Source: Mixophyes australis (Eukaryota; Chordata; Amphibia; Anura; Limnodynastidae). From it: a stretch of 64,000 bases of DNA. Below the pieces are notes generated by a model that worked only from the letters and a program-made list of their open reading frames with translations, did no database searches and was not told the DNA's origin. Made by a program: the position numbers and the translations under genes. The DNA is taken from the NCBI GenBank assembly GCA_036250195.1, contig JAVHZZ010000004.1, forward strand, positions 251,652,028 through 251,716,027, written 5' to 3'. The stretch's first letter is position 1. Every line of letters starts with the position of its first letter. Below, one piece after another: positions 29,101 through 46,200 of this stretch.

Positions 29101-31215
29101 TGATTCATGATTCGATTTATGATTCATGATTCATAAATTCAATTCATGATTCATGATTCATGATTCATGATTCAATTCATGATTCATGATTCAATTCATG
29201 ATTCATGATTCATGATTCATGATTCAATTCATGATTCATGATTAATGATTCAATTCATGATTCATGATTCGATTAATGATTTATGATTCAATTCATGCAT
29301 TCATAATTCATGATTCAATTCATGATTTGATTCCTGATTCAAATTATGATTCATGATTCGATTTATGATTCATGATTCATAAATTCAATTCATGATTCAT
29401 GATTCATGATTCATGATTCAATTCATGATTCATGATTCAATTCATGATTCAATTCATGATTCAATTCATGATTCATGATTAATGATTCAATTCATGATTC
29501 ATGATTCGATTAATGATTCATGATTCAATTCATGATTCATGATTTGATTCATGATTCTTGATTCATGATTCATGATTCGATTCATGATTCATGATTCATG
29601 ATTCAATTCATGATTCATGATTCGATTCATGATTCTTGATTCATGATTCATGATTCGATTCATGATTCATGATTCATGATTCATGATTCATGATTCAATT
29701 CATGATTCATGATTCGATTCATGATTCATGATTAAATTCATGATTCAAATCATGATTCATGATTCATGATTCAATTCATGATTCAATTCATGATTTATGA
29801 TTCCATTCATGATTCATGAATCATGATTCATGATTTGATTCATGATTCATGAATTATGATTCAATTCATGATTCACAATTCATTATTCAATTCATAATTC
29901 ATGATTCATGATTCATGATTCGATTCATGATTCATGAATTATGATTCAATTCATGATTCATGATTCATGATTCAATTCATGATTCATGATTCATGATTCA
30001 ATTCATGATTCAAGAATCAATTCATGATTCATTATTCAATTCATGATTCATGATTCATGATTCAATTCATGATTCATGATTCATGATTTATGATTCAATT
30101 CATGATTCAATTCATGATTCATGATTCATGGTTCAATTTATGATTCATGATTCATGATTCCTGATTCATGATTCAATTCATGATTAATGATTCATGATTC
30201 AATTCATGATTCATGATTCATGATTCAATTCATGATTCATGATTCAATTCATGATTCGATTCCTGATTCAATTCATGATTCATGATTCAATTTATGATTC
30301 ATGATTCATAAATTCAATTCATGATTCATGATTCATGATTCATGATTCATTTCATAATTCATGATTCATGATTCATGATTCGATTCATGATTCATGAATT
30401 ATGATTCAATTCATGATTTATGATTCATGATTCAATTCATGATTCATGATTCAATTCATGATTCATGAATCAATTCATGATTCATGATTCAATCCATGAT
30501 TCAATTCATGATTCATGATTCATGGTTCAATTTATGATTCATGATTCATGACTCCTGTTTTATGATTCAATTCATAATTAATGATTCATAATTCAATTCA
30601 TGATTCATGATTCAATTCATGATTCATGATTCAATTCATGATTCATGATTCAATTCATGATTCGATTCCTGATTCATATTATGATTCATGATTCGATTTA
30701 TGATTCATAAATTCAATTCATGATTCATGATTCATGATTTATGATTCAATTCATGATTCATGATTCAATTCATGATTCGATTCCTGATTCAAATTATGAT
30801 TCATTATTCGATTTATGATTCATGATTCATAAATTCAATTCATGATTCATGATTCATGATTCAATTCATGATTCATGATTGAATTCATGATTCAATTCAT
30901 GATTCATGATTCATGATTAATGATTCAATTCATAATTCATGATTCGATTAATGATTCATGATTCAATTCATGCGTTCATGATTCATGATTCAATTCATGA
31001 TTCGATTCCTGATTCAAATTATGATTCATGATTCGATTTATGATTCATGATTCATAAATTCAATTCATGATTCATGATTCATGATTCATGATTCAATTCA
31101 TGATTCATGATTCAATTCATGATTCAATTCATGATTCATGATTCATGATTAATGATTCAATTCATGATTCATGATTCGATTAATGATTCATGATTCAATT
31201 CATGCGTTCATGATT
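26104..31215 (-). repeat. 5.1-kb HOR, copy 2
   Basis: This is near identical in word order to 21024-26103. The main visible difference lies near 28800, where this copy has a CAGTTC variant plus extra heptamers that copy 1 lacks near 23720. That accounts for the 33-bp offset change. Its end is marked by ATGCGTTC at about 31204, which matches 26092 in copy 1. Confidence 0.85.
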
Positions 31216-33300
31216 CATGATTCAATTCATGATTCATGATTCATGATTCAATTCATGATTCATGATTCGATTCATGATTCTTGATTCATGATTCATGATT
31301 CGATTCATGATTCATGATTCATGATTCATGATTCATGATTCATGATTCAATTCATGATTCATAATTCATGATTCATGATTCAATTCATGATTCATGATTT
31401 ATGATTCATAATTCATTATTCATGATTCAATTCATGATTCATGATTTATGATTCATAATTCATTATTCATGATTCAATTCATGATTCATGATTTATGATT
31501 CATGATTCATGATTTATGATTCATGATTCATGATTCAATTCATGATTCATGATTCATGATTTAATTCATGATTCATGATTCATGAATCAATTTATGATTC
31601 AATTCATGATTCAACTCATGATTCATGATTCAATTCATGATTCATGATTCGATTCCTGATTCAATTCATGATTCATGATTCGATTTATGATTCATGATTT
31701 AATTCATGATTCATGATTCATGATTCAATTTATGATTCAATTCATGATTCAATTCATGATTTATGATTCAATTCATGATTCAATTCATGGTTTATGATTC
31801 GATTCATTATTCATGATTAAATTCATGATTCAAATCATGATTCATGATTCATGATTTAATTCATGATTCAATTCATGATTTATGATTCCATTCATGATTC
31901 ATGAATCATGATTCATGATTTGATTCATGATTCATGAATTATGATTCAATTCATGATTCATGATTCATGATTCAATTCATAATTCATGATTCATGATTCA
32001 TGATTCGATTCATGATTCATGAATTATGATTCAATTCATGATTCATGATTCATGATTCAATTTATGATTCATTATTCATGATTCAATTCATGAATCAAGA
32101 ATCAATTCATGATTCATTATTCAATTCATGATTCATGATTCATGATTCAATTCATGATTCATGATTCAATTCATGATTCAATTCATGATTCAATTCATGA
32201 TTCATGATTCATGGTTCAATTTATGATTCATGATTCATGATTCCTGATTCATGATTCAATTCATGCGTTCATGATTCATGATTCAATTCATGATTCATGA
32301 TTCATGATTCAATTCATGATTCATGATTCGATTCATGATTCTTGATTCATGATTCGATTCATGATTCATGATTCATGATTCATGATTCATGATTCATGAT
32401 TCAATTCATGATTCATAATTCATGATTCATGATTCAATTCATGATTCATGATTTATGATTCATAATTCATTATTCATGATTCAAATCATGATTCATGATT
32501 TATGATTCATAATTCATTATTCATGATTCAATTCATGATTCATGATTTATGATTCATGATTCATGATTTATGAGTCATGATTCATGATTCAATTCATGAT
32601 TCATGATTCATGATTTAATTCATGATTCATGATTCATGAATCAATTTATGATTCAATTCATGATTCAACTCATGATTCATGATTCAATTCATGATTCATG
32701 ATTCGATTCCTGATTCAATTCATGATTCATGATTCGATTTATGATTCATGATTTAATTCATGATTCATGATTCAATTTATGATTCAATTCATGATTCAAT
32801 TCATGATTTATGATTCAATTCATGATTCAATTCATGATTTATGATTCGATTCATTATTCATGATTAAATTCATGATTCAAATCATGATTCATGATTCATG
32901 ATTCAATTCATGATTCAATTCATGATTTATGATTCCATTCATGATTCATGAATCATGATTCATGATTTGATTCATGATTCATGAATTATGATTCAATTCA
33001 TGATTCACGATTCATGATTCAATTCATAATTCATGATTCATGATTCGATTCATGATTCATGAATTATGATTCAATTCATGATTCATGATTCATGATTCAA
33101 TTTATGATTCATTATTCATGATTCAATTCATGAATCAAGAATCAATTCATGATTCATTATTCAATTCATGATTCATGATTCATGATTCAATTCATGATTC
33201 ATGATTCAATTCATGATTCAATTCATGATTCAATTCATGATTCATGATTCATGGTTCAATTTATGATTCATGATTCATGATTCCTGATTCATGATTCAAT
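31204..33300 (-). repeat. About 1.05-kb tandem duplication
   Basis: GCGTTC at 31204 recurs at 32265 (1061), CAACTC at 31613 recurs at 32667 (1054), and TGAATCAAGAATC at 32091 recurs at 33131 (1040). Copies are about 31204-32264 and 32265-33300, with small indels of a few words between them. Near 33300 the second copy leaves the repeated order. Confidence 0.78.
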
Positions 33301-36300
33301 TCATGATTCATGATTCATGGTTAATGATTCAATTCATGATTCATGATTCGATTCATGATTCATGATTCAATTCATGCGTTCATGATTCATGATTCAATTC
33401 ATGATTCATGATTCATGATTCAATTCATGATTCATGATTCGATTCATGATTCTTGATTCATGATTCATGATTCGATTCATGATTCATGATTCAATTCATG
33501 ATTCATGATTCGATTCATGATTCATGATTCAATTCATGATTCATGATTCAATTCATGATTCAATTCACGATTCAATTCATGATTCATGATTCATGATTCA
33601 TGATTAATGATTCAATTCATGATTCATGATTCGATTCATGATTCATGATTCAATTCATGCGTTCATGATTCATGATTCAATTCATGATTCAATTCATGCG
33701 TTCATGATTCATGATTCAATTCATGATTCATGATTCTTGATTCATGATTCATGATTCGATTCATGATTCATTATTCAATTCATGATTCATGATTCGATTC
33801 ATGATTCAATTCATGATTCATGATTCATGATTCATGATTCAATTTATGATTCATGATTCTTGATTCAATTCATGATTCATGATTCGATTCATGATTTTTA
33901 ATTCATGATTCATGATTCGATTCATGATTCATGATTCATGATTCAATTCATGATTCATGATTCGATTCATGATTCATGATTCAATTCATGATTCATAATT
34001 CATGATTCATGATTCAATTCATGATTCATAATTCATTATTCATGATTCAATTCATGATTCATGATTTATGATTCATGATTCATGATTTATGATTCAATTC
34101 ATGATTCATGATTCAATTCATGATTCGATTCCTGATTCAATTCATGATTCATGATTCATGATTCAATTCATGATTCATGAATCAATTCATGATTCAATTC
34201 ATGATTCAATTCATGATTCATGACTCCTGATTCATGATTCAGTTCATAATTAATGATTCATGATTCAATTCATGATTCATGATTCATGATTCAATTCATG
34301 ATTCATGATTCAATTCATGATTCATGATTCAATTCATGATTCGATTCCTGATTCATATTATGATTCATGATTCGATTTATGATTCATGATTCATAAATTC
34401 AATTCATGATTCATGATTCATGATTCATGATTCAATTCATGATTCATGATTCAATTCATGATTCATGATTCAATTCATGATTCATGATTAATGATTCAAT
34501 TCATGATTCATGATTCGATTAATGATTTATGATTCAATTCATGATTCATGATTCATGATTCAATTCATGATTCATGATTAATGATTCAATTCATGATTCA
34601 TGATTTGATTAATGATTTATGATTCAATTCATGCATTCATGATTCATGATTCAATTCATGATTTGATTCCTGATTCAAATTATGATTCATGATTCGATTT
34701 ATGATTCATGATTCATAAATTCAATTCATGATTCATGATTCAATTCATGATTCATGATTCAATTCATGATTCAATTCATGATTCAATTCATGATTCATGA
34801 TTAATGATTCAATTCATGATTCATGATTCGATTAATGATTCATGATTCAATTCATGCGTTCATGATTCATGATTCAATTCATGATTCATGATTCATGATT
34901 CAATTCATGATTCATGATTCATGATTTGATTTATGATTCATGATTTGATTCATGATTCTTGATTCATGATTCGATTCATGATTCATGATTCATGATTCAT
35001 GATTCATGATTCAATTCATGATTCATGATTCGATTCATGATTCATGATTCATGATTCAATTCATGATTCATGATTCGATTCATGATTCTTGATTCATGAT
35101 TCATGATTCGATTCATGATTCATGATTCATGATTCATGATTCAATTCATGATTCATGATTCGATTCATGATTCATGATTCAATTCATGATTCATAATTCA
35201 TGATTCATGATTGAATTCATGATTCATAATTCATTATTCATGATTCAATTCATGATTCATGATTTATGATTCATAATTCATTATTCATGATTAAATTCAT
35301 GATTCATGATTTATGATTCATGATTCATGATTTATGATTCATGATTCATGATTCAATTCATGATTCATGATTCAATTCATGATTCGATTCAAGATTCAAT
35401 TCTTGATTCATGATTTGATTCATGATTCATGATTCAATTCATGATTCATGATTCATGATTTAATTCATGATTCGATTCATGATTCTTGAATCAATTCATG
35501 ATTCAATTCATGATTTATGATTCGATTCATAATTCATGATTAAATTCATGATTCAAATCATGATTCATGATTCATGATTCAATTCATGATTCAATTCATG
35601 ATTTATGATTCCATTCATGATTCATGAATCATGATTCATGATTTGATTCATGATTCATGAATTATGATTCAATTCATGATTCACAATTCATTATTCAATT
35701 CATAATTCATGATTCATGATTCATGATTCGATTCATGATTCATGAATTATGATTCAATTCATGATTCATGATTCATGATTCAATTCATGATTCATGATTC
35801 ATGATTCAATTCATGATTCATGATTCATGATTCAATTCATGATTCATGATTCATGATTCAATTCATGATTCAAGAATCAATTCATGATTCATTATTCAAT
35901 TCATGATTCATGATTCATGATTCAATTCATGATTCATGATTCAATTAATGATTCAATTCATGATTCAATTCATGATTCATGATTCATGGTTCAATTTATG
36001 ATTCATGATTCATAATTCCTGATTCATGATTCAATTCATGATTAATGATTCATGATTCAATTCATGATTCATGATGCATGATTCAATTCATGATTCATGA
36101 TTCAATTTATGATTCGATTCCTGATTCAATTCATGATTCATGATTCAATTTATGATTCATGATTCATAAATTCAATTCATGATTCATGATTCATGATTCA
36201 TGATTTAATTCATAATTCATGATTCATGATTCGATTCATGATTCATGAATTATGATTCAATTCATGATTTATGATTCATGATTCAATTCATGATTCATGA

Positions 36301-39300
36301 TTCATGATTCAATTCATGATTCATGAATTAATTCATGATTCATGATTCAATCCATGATTCAATTCATGATTCATGGTTCAATTTATGATTCATGATTCAT
36401 GACTCCTGTTTTATGATTCAATTCATAATTAATGATTCATGATTCAATTCATGATTCATGATTCATGATTCAATTCATGATTCATGATTCAATTCATGAT
36501 TCATGATTCAATTCATGATTCGATTCCTGATTCATATTATGATTCATGATTCGATTTATGATTCATGATTCATAAATTCAATTCATGATTCATGATTCAT
36601 GATTTATGATTCAATTCATGATTCATGATTCAATTCATGATTCGATTCCTGATTGAAATTATGATTCATGATTCGATTTATGATTCATGATTCATAAATT
36701 CAATTCATGATTCATGATTCATGATTCAATTCATGATTCATGATTCAATTCATGATTCAATTCATGATTCATGATTCATGATTAATGATTCAATTTATGA
36801 TTCATGATTCGATTAATGATTCATGATTCAATTCATGCCTTCATGATTCATGATTCAATTTATGATTCGATTCCTGATTCAAATTATGATTCATGATTCG
36901 ATTTATGATTCATGATTCATAAATTCAATTCATGATTCATGATTCATGATTCATGATTCAATTCATGATTCATGATTCAATTCATGATTCAATTCATGAT
37001 TCAATTCATGATTCATGATTCATGATTAATGATTCAATTCATGATTCATGATTCGATTAATGATTCATGATTCAATTAATGATTCATGATTCATGATTCA
37101 ATTCATGATTCATGATTCATGATTCAATTCATGATTCATGATTCGATTCATGATTCTTGATTCATGATTCATGATTCGATTCATGATTCATGATTCATGA
37201 TTTATGATTCATGATTCATGATTCAATTCATGATTCATGATTCGATTCATGATTCATGATTCAATTCATGATTCATAATTCATGATTCATGATTCAATTC
37301 ATGATTCATAATTCATTATTCATGATTCAATTCATGATTCATGATTTATGATTCATAATTCATTATTCATGATTCATGATTTATGATTCATGATTCATGA
37401 TTTATGATTCATGATTCATGATTCAATTCATGATTCATGATTCAATTCATGATTCGATTCCTAATTCAATTCTTGATTCATGATTTGATTCATGATTCAT
37501 GATTCAATTCATGATTCATGATTCATGATTTAATTCATGATTCATGATTCATGAATCAATTTATGATTCAATTCATGATTCAACTCATGATTCATGATTC
37601 AATTCATGATTCATGATTCGATTCCTGATTCAATTCATGATTCATGATTCAATTTATGATTCATGATTTAATTCATGATTCATGATTCATGATTCAATTT
37701 ATGATTCAATTCATGATTTATGATTCAATTCATGATTCAATTCATGATTTATGATTCAATTCATTATTCATGATTAAATTCATGATTCAAATCATGATTC
37801 ATGATTCATGATTCAATTCATGATTCAATTCATGATTTATGATTCCATTCATGATTCATGAATCATGATTCATGATTTGATTCATGATTCATGAATTATG
37901 ATTCAATTCATGATTCACGATTCATGATTCAATTCATAATTCATGATTCATGATTCATGATTCGATTCATGATTCATGAATTATGATTCAATTCATGATT
38001 CATGATTCATGATTCAATTTATGATTCATTATTCATGATTCAATTCATGATTCAAGAATCAATTCATGATTCATTATTCAATTCATGATTCATGATTCAT
38101 GATTCAATTCATGATTCATGATTCAATTCATGATTCAATTCATGATTCATGATTCATGGTTCAATTTATGATTCATGATTCATGATTCCTGATTCATGAT
38201 TCAATTCATGATTCGATTCCTGATTCATATTATGATTCATGATTCGATTTATGATTCATGATTCATAAATTCAATTCATGATTCATGATTCATGATTCAT
38301 GATTCAATTCATGATTCATGATTCAATTCATGATTCATGATTCAATTCATGATTCATGATTAATGATTCAATTCATGATTCATGATTCGATTAATGATTT
38401 ATGATTCAATTCATGCATTCATGATTCATGATTCAATTCATGATTTGATTCCTGATTCAAATTATGATTCATGATTCGATTTATGATTCATGATTCATAA
38501 ATTCAATTCATGATTCATGATTCATGATTCAATTCATGATTCATGATTCAATTCATGATTCAATTCATGATTCATGATTAATGATTCAATTCATGATTCA
38601 TGATTCGATTAATGATTCATGATTCAATTCATGCGTTCATGATTCATGATTCAATTCATGATTCATGATTCATGATTCAATTCATGATTCATGATTTGAT
38701 TCATGATTCATGATTTGATTCATGATTCTTGATTCATGATTCATGATTCGATTCATGATTCATGATTCATGATTCATGATTCATGATTCATGATTCAATT
38801 CATGATTCATGATTCGATTCATGATTCATGATTCATGATTCAATTCATGATTCATGATTCGATTCATGATTCTTGATTCATGATTCATGATTCGATTCAT
38901 GATTCATGATTCATGATTCATGATTCAATTCATGATTCATGATTCGATTCATGATTCATGATTCAATTCATGATTCATAATTCATGATTCATGATTCAAT
39001 TCATGATTTATAATTCATTATTCATGATTCAATTCATGATTCATGATTTATGATTCATAATTCATTATTCATGATTCAATTCATGATTCATGATTTATGA
39101 TTCATGATTCATGATTTATGATTCATGATTCATGATTCAATTCATGATTCGATTTAAGATTCAATTCTTGATTCATGATTTGATTCATGATTCATGATTC
39201 AATTCATGATTCATTATTCATGATTTAATTCATGATTCGATTCATGATTCTTGAATCAATTCATGATTCAATTCATGATTTATGATTCGATTCATGATTC

Positions 39301-42300
39301 ATGATTAAATTCATGATTCAAATCATGATTCATGATTCAATATTCAATTCATGATTCAATTCATGATTTATGATTCCATTCATGATTCATGAATCATGAT
39401 TCATGATTTTATTCATGATTCATGAATTATGATTCAATTCATGATTCGATTCCTGATTCAATTCATGATTCATGATTCATGATTCAATTCATGATTCATG
39501 AATCAATTCATGATTCAATTCATGATTCAATTCATGATTCATGACTCCTGATTCATGATTCAGTTCATAATTAATGATTCATGATATAATTCATGATTCA
39601 TGATTCATGATTCAATTCATGATTCATGATTCAATTCATGATTCATGATTCAATTCATGATTCGATTCCTGATTCATATTATGATTCATGATTCGATTTA
39701 TGATTCATGATTCATAAATTCAATTCATGATTCATGATTCATGATTCAATTCATGATTCATGATTCAATTCATGATTCATGATTCATGATTCAATTCATG
39801 ATTCATGATTAATGATTCAATTCATGATTCATGATTCGATTAATGATTTATGATTCAATTCATGCATTCATGATTCATGATTCAATTCATGATTTGATTC
39901 CTGATTCAAATTATAATTCATGATTCAATTTATGATTCATGATTCATAAATTCAATTCATGATTCATGATTCATGATTCATGATTCAATTCATGATTCAT
40001 GATTCAATTCATGATTCAATTCATGATTCAATTCATGATTCATGATTAATGATTTAATTCATGATTCATGATTCGATTAATGATTCATGATTCAATTCAT
40101 GCGTTCATGATTCATGATTCAATTCATGATTCATGATTCATGATTCAATTCATGATTCATGATTCATGATTCAATTCATGATTCATGATTTGATTCATGA
40201 TTCATGATTCATGATTCAATTCATGATTCATGATTCAATTCATGATTCAATTCATAAATCAATTCATGATTCATGATTCATGGTTCAATTTATGATTCAT
40301 GATTCATGATTCCTGATTCATGATTCAATTCATGATTCATGATTCATGATTAATGATTAATGATTCAATTCATGATTCATGATTCGATTCATGATTCATG
40401 ATTCAATTCATTCGTTCATGATTCATGATTCAATTCATGATTCAATTCATGCGTTCATGATTCATGATTCAATTCATGATTCATGATTCTTGATTCATGA
40501 TTCATGATTCGATTCATGATTCATGATTCAATTCATGCGTTCATGATTCGATTCATGATTCAATTCATGATTCATGATTCATGATTCATGATTCAATTTA
40601 TGATTCATGATTCTTGATTCAATTCATGATTCATGATTCAATTCATGATTTTTAATTCATGATTCATGATTCGATTCATGATTCATGATTCACGATTCAA
40701 TTCATGATTCATGATTCGATTCATGATTCATGATTCAATTCATGATTCATAATTCATGATTCATGATTCAATTCATGATTCATAATTCATTATTTATGAT
40801 TCAATTCATGATTCATGATTTATGATTCATGATTCATGATTTATGATTCAATTCATGATTCATGATTCAATTCATGATTCGATTCCTGATTCAATTCATG
40901 ATTCATGATTCATGATTCAATTCATGATTCATGAATCAATTCATGATTCAATTCATGATTCAATTCATGATTCATGACTCCTGATTCATGATTCAGTTCA
41001 TAATTAATGATTCATGATTCAATTCATGATTCATGATTCATGATTCAATTCATGATTCATGATTCAATTCATGATTCATGATTCAATTCATGATTCGATT
41101 CCTGATTCATATTATGATTCATGATTCGATTTATGATTCATGATTCATAAATTCAATTCATGATTCATGATTCATGATTCATGATTCAATTCATGATTCA
41201 TGATTCAATTCATGATTCATGATTCATGATTCAATTCATGATTCATGATTAATGATTCAATTCATGATTCATGATTCGATTAATGATTTATGATTCAATT
41301 CATGCATTCATGATTCATGATTCAATTCATGATTTGATTCCTGATTCAAATTATGATTCATGATTCGATTTATGATTCATGTTTCATAAATTCAATTCAT
41401 GATTCATGATTCATGATTCAATTCATGATTCATGATTCAATTCATGATTCAATTCATGATTCATGATTAATGATTCAATTCATGATTCATGATTCGATTA
41501 ATGATTCATGATTCAATTCATGCGTTCATGATTCATGATTCAATTCATGATTCATGATTCATGATTCAATTCATGATTCATGATTTGATTCATGATTCAT
41601 GATTCGATTCATGATTCATGATTCATGATTCATGATTCATGATTCATGATTCATGATTCAATTCATGATTCATGATTCGATTCATGATTCATGATTCATG
41701 ATTCAATTCATGATTCATGATTCGATTCATGATTCTTGATTCATGATTCATGATTCGATTCATGATTCATGATTCATGATTCATGATTCATGATTCAATT
41801 CATGATTCATGATTCGATTCATGATTCATGATTCAATTCATGATTCATAATTCATGATTCATGATGCAATTCATGATTCATAATTCATTATTCATGATTC
41901 AATTCATGATTCATGATTTATGATTCATAATTCATTATTCATGATTCAATTCATGATTCATGATTTATGATTCATGATTCATGATTTATGATTCATGATT
42001 CATGATTCAATTCATGATTCATGATTCAATTCATGATTCGATTCAAGATTCAATTCTTGATTCATGATTTGATTCATGATTCATGATTCAATTCATGATT
42101 CATTATTCATGATTTAATTCATGATTCGATTCATGATTCTTGAATCAATTCATGATTCAATTCATGATTTATGATTCGATTCATGATTCATGATTAAATT
42201 CATGATTCAAATCATGATTCATGATTCAATATTCAATTCATAATTCAATTCATGATTTATGATTCCATTCATGATTCATGAATCATGATTCATGATTTTA

Positions 42301-43200
42301 TTCATGATTCATGAATTATGATTCAATTCATGATTCGATTACTGATTCAATTCATGATTCATGATTCATGATTCAATTCATGATTCAATTCATGATTAAA
42401 TTCATGATTCATGACTCCTGATTCATGATTCAGTTCATAATTAATGATTCATGATATAATTCATGATTCATGATTCATGATTCAATTCATGATTCATGAT
42501 TCAATTCATGATTCATGATTCAATTCATGATTCGATTCCTGATTCATATTATGATTCATGATTCGATTTATGATTCATGATTCATAAATTCAATTCATGA
42601 TTAATGATTCATGATTCATGATTCAATTCATGATTCATGATTCAATTCATGATTCATGATTCATGATTCAATTCATGATTCATGATTAATGATTCAATTC
42701 ATGATTCATGATTCGATTAATGATTTATGATTCAATTCATGCATTCATGATTCATGATTCAATTCATGATTTGATTCCTGATTCAAATTATAATTCATGA
42801 TTCAATTTATGATTCATGATTCATAAATTCAATTCATGATTCATGATTCATGATTCATGATTCAATTCATGATTCATGATTCAATTCATGATTCAATTCA
42901 TGATTCAATTCATGATTCATGATTAATGATTCAATTCATGATTCATGATTCGATTAATGATTCATGATTCAATTCATGCGTTCATGATTCATGATTCAAT
43001 TCATGATTCATGATTCATGATTCAATTCATGATTCATGATTTGATTCATGATTCATGATTCATGATTCAATTCATGATTCATGATTCAATTCATGATTCA
43101 ATTAATAAATCAATTCATGATTCATGATTCATGGTTCAATTTATGATTCATGATTCATGATTCCTGATTCATGATTCAATTCATGATTCATGATTCATGA
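33300..43200 (-). repeat. About 9.9-kb super-repeat, copy 1
   Basis: Markers here recur about 9.7-9.95 kb downstream: CACGA 33566/43446 (9880), GACTCC 34222/44142 (9920), TCACAATT 35691/45487 (9796), GACTCCTGTTTT 36401/46175 (9774) and ATGATATAAT 39581/49529 (9948). The drift of the offset reflects internal indels and mosaic exchange. Within the unit, 39.46-40.1 kb is repeated at 42.33-43.0 kb (ATGATATAAT 39581/42451, offset 2870). Confidence 0.72.
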
Positions 43201-46200
43201 TTAATGATTCAATTCATGATTCATGATTCGATTCATGATTCATGATTCAATTCATGCGTTCATGATTCATGATTCAATTCATGATTCATGATTCATGATT
43301 CAATTCATGATTCATGATTCGATTCATGATTCTTGATTCATGATTCATGATTCGATTCTTCATTCATGATTCAATTCATGATTCATGATTCGATTCATGA
43401 TTCATGATTCAATTCATGATTCATGATTCAATTCATGATTCAATTCACGATTCAATTCATGATTCATGATTCATGATTCATGATTAATGATTCAATTCAT
43501 GATTCATGATTCGATTCATGATTCATGATTCAATTCATGCGTTCATGATTCATGATTCAATTCATGATTCAATTCATGCGTTCATGATTCATGATTCAAT
43601 TCATGATTCATGATTCTTGATTCATGATTCATGATTCGATTCATGATTCATTATTCAATTCATGATTCATGATTCGATTCATGATTCAATTCATGATTCA
43701 TGATTCATGATTCATGATTCAATTTATGATTCATGATTCTTGATTCAATTCATGATTCATGATTCGATTCATGATTTTTAATTCATGATTCATGATTCGA
43801 TTCATGATTTTTAATTCATGATTCATGATTCGATTCATGATTCATGATTCATGATTCAATTCATGATTCATGATTCGATTCATGATTCATGATTCAATTC
43901 ATGATTCAAAATTCATGATTCATGATTCAATTCATGATTCATAATTCATAATTCATGATTCAGTTCATGATTCATGATTTATGATTCATGATTCATGATT
44001 TATGATTCAATTCATGATTCATGATTCAATTCATGATTCGATTCCTGATTCAATTCATGATTCATGATTCATGATTCAATTCATGATTCATGAATCAATT
44101 CATGATTCATGATTCAATTCATGATTCAATTCATGATTCATGACTCCTGATTCATGATTCAATTCATAATTAATGATTCATGATTCAATTCATGATTCAT
44201 GATTCATGATTCAATTCATGATTCATGATTCAATTCATGATTCATGATTCAATTCATGATTCGATTCCTGATTCATATTATGATTCATGATTCGATTTAT
44301 GATTCATGATTCATAAATTCAATTCATGATTAATGATTCATGATTCATGATTCAATTCATGATTCATGATTCAATTCATGATTCATGATTCATGATTCAT
44401 GATTCAATTCATGATTCATGATTAATGATTCAATTCATGATTCATGATTCGATTAATGATTTATGATTCAATTCATGCATTCATAATTCATGATTCAATT
44501 CATGATTTGATTCCTGATTCAAATTATGATTCATGATTCGATTTATGATTCATGATTCATAAATTCAATTCATGATTCATGATTCATGATTCATGATTCA
44601 ATTCATGATTCATGATTCAATTCATGATTCATGATTCAATTCATGATTCAATTCATGATTCAATTCATGATTCATGATTAATGATTCAATTCATGATTCA
44701 TGATTCGATTAATGATTCATGATTCAATTCATGCGTTCATGATTCATGATTCAATTCATGATTCATGATTCATGATTCAATTCATGATTCATGATTTGAT
44801 TCATGATTCTTGATTCATGATTCATGATTCGATTCATGATTCATGATTCATGATTCAATTCATGATTCATGATTCGATTCATGATTCTTGATTCATGATT
44901 CATGATTCGATTCATGATTCATGAATTATGATTCATGATTCATGATTTAATTCATGATTCATGATTCGATTCATGATTCATGATTCAATTCATGATTCAT
45001 AATTCATGATTCATGATTCAATTCATGATTCATAATTCATTATTCATGATTCAATTCATGATTCATGATTTATGATTCATAATTCATTATTCATGATTCA
45101 ATTCATGTTTCATGATTTATGATTCATGATTCATGATTTATGATTCATGATTCATGATTCAATTCATGATTCATGATTCAATTCATGATTCGATTCAAGA
45201 TTCAATTCTTGATTCATGATTTGATTCATGATTCATGATTCAATTCATGATTCATTATTCATGATTTAATTCATGATTCGATTCATGATTCTTGAATCAA
45301 TTCATGATTCAATTTATGATTTATGATTCGATTCATGATTCATGATTAAATTCATGATTCAAATCATGATTCATGATTCATGATTCAATTCATGATTCAA
45401 TTCATGATTTATGATTCCATTCATGATTCATGAATCATGATTCATGATTTGATTCATGATTCATGAATTATGATTCAATTCATGATTCACAATTCATTAT
45501 TCAATTCATAATTCATGATTCATGATTCATGATTCGATTCATGATTCATGAATTATGATTCAATTCATGATTCATGATTCATGATTCAATTCATGATTCA
45601 TGATTCATGATTCAATTCATGATTCAAGAATCAATTCATGATTCATTATTCAATTCATGATTCATGATTCATGATTCAATTCATGATTCATGATTCAATT
45701 CATGATTCATGATTCAATTCATGATTCAATTCATGATTCAATTCATGATTCATGATTCATGGTTCAATTTATGATTCATGATTCATGATTCCTGATTCAT
45801 GATTCAATTCATGATTAATGATTCATGATTCAATTCCTGATTCATGATTCATGATTCAATTCATGATTCATGATTCAATTCATGATTCGATTCCTTAATT
45901 TAAATTATGATTCATGATTCAATTTATGATTCATGATTCATAAATTCAATTCATGATTCATGATTCGTGATTCATGATTCAATTCATAATTCATGATTCA
46001 TGATTCGATTCATGATTCATGAATTATGATTCAATTCATGATTTATGATTCATGATTCAATTCATGATTCATGATTCAATTCATGATTCATGAATCAATT
46101 CATGATTCATGATTCAATCCATGATTCAATTCATGATTCATGATTCATGGTTCAATTTATGATTCATGATTCATGACTCCTGTTTTATGATTCAATTCAT

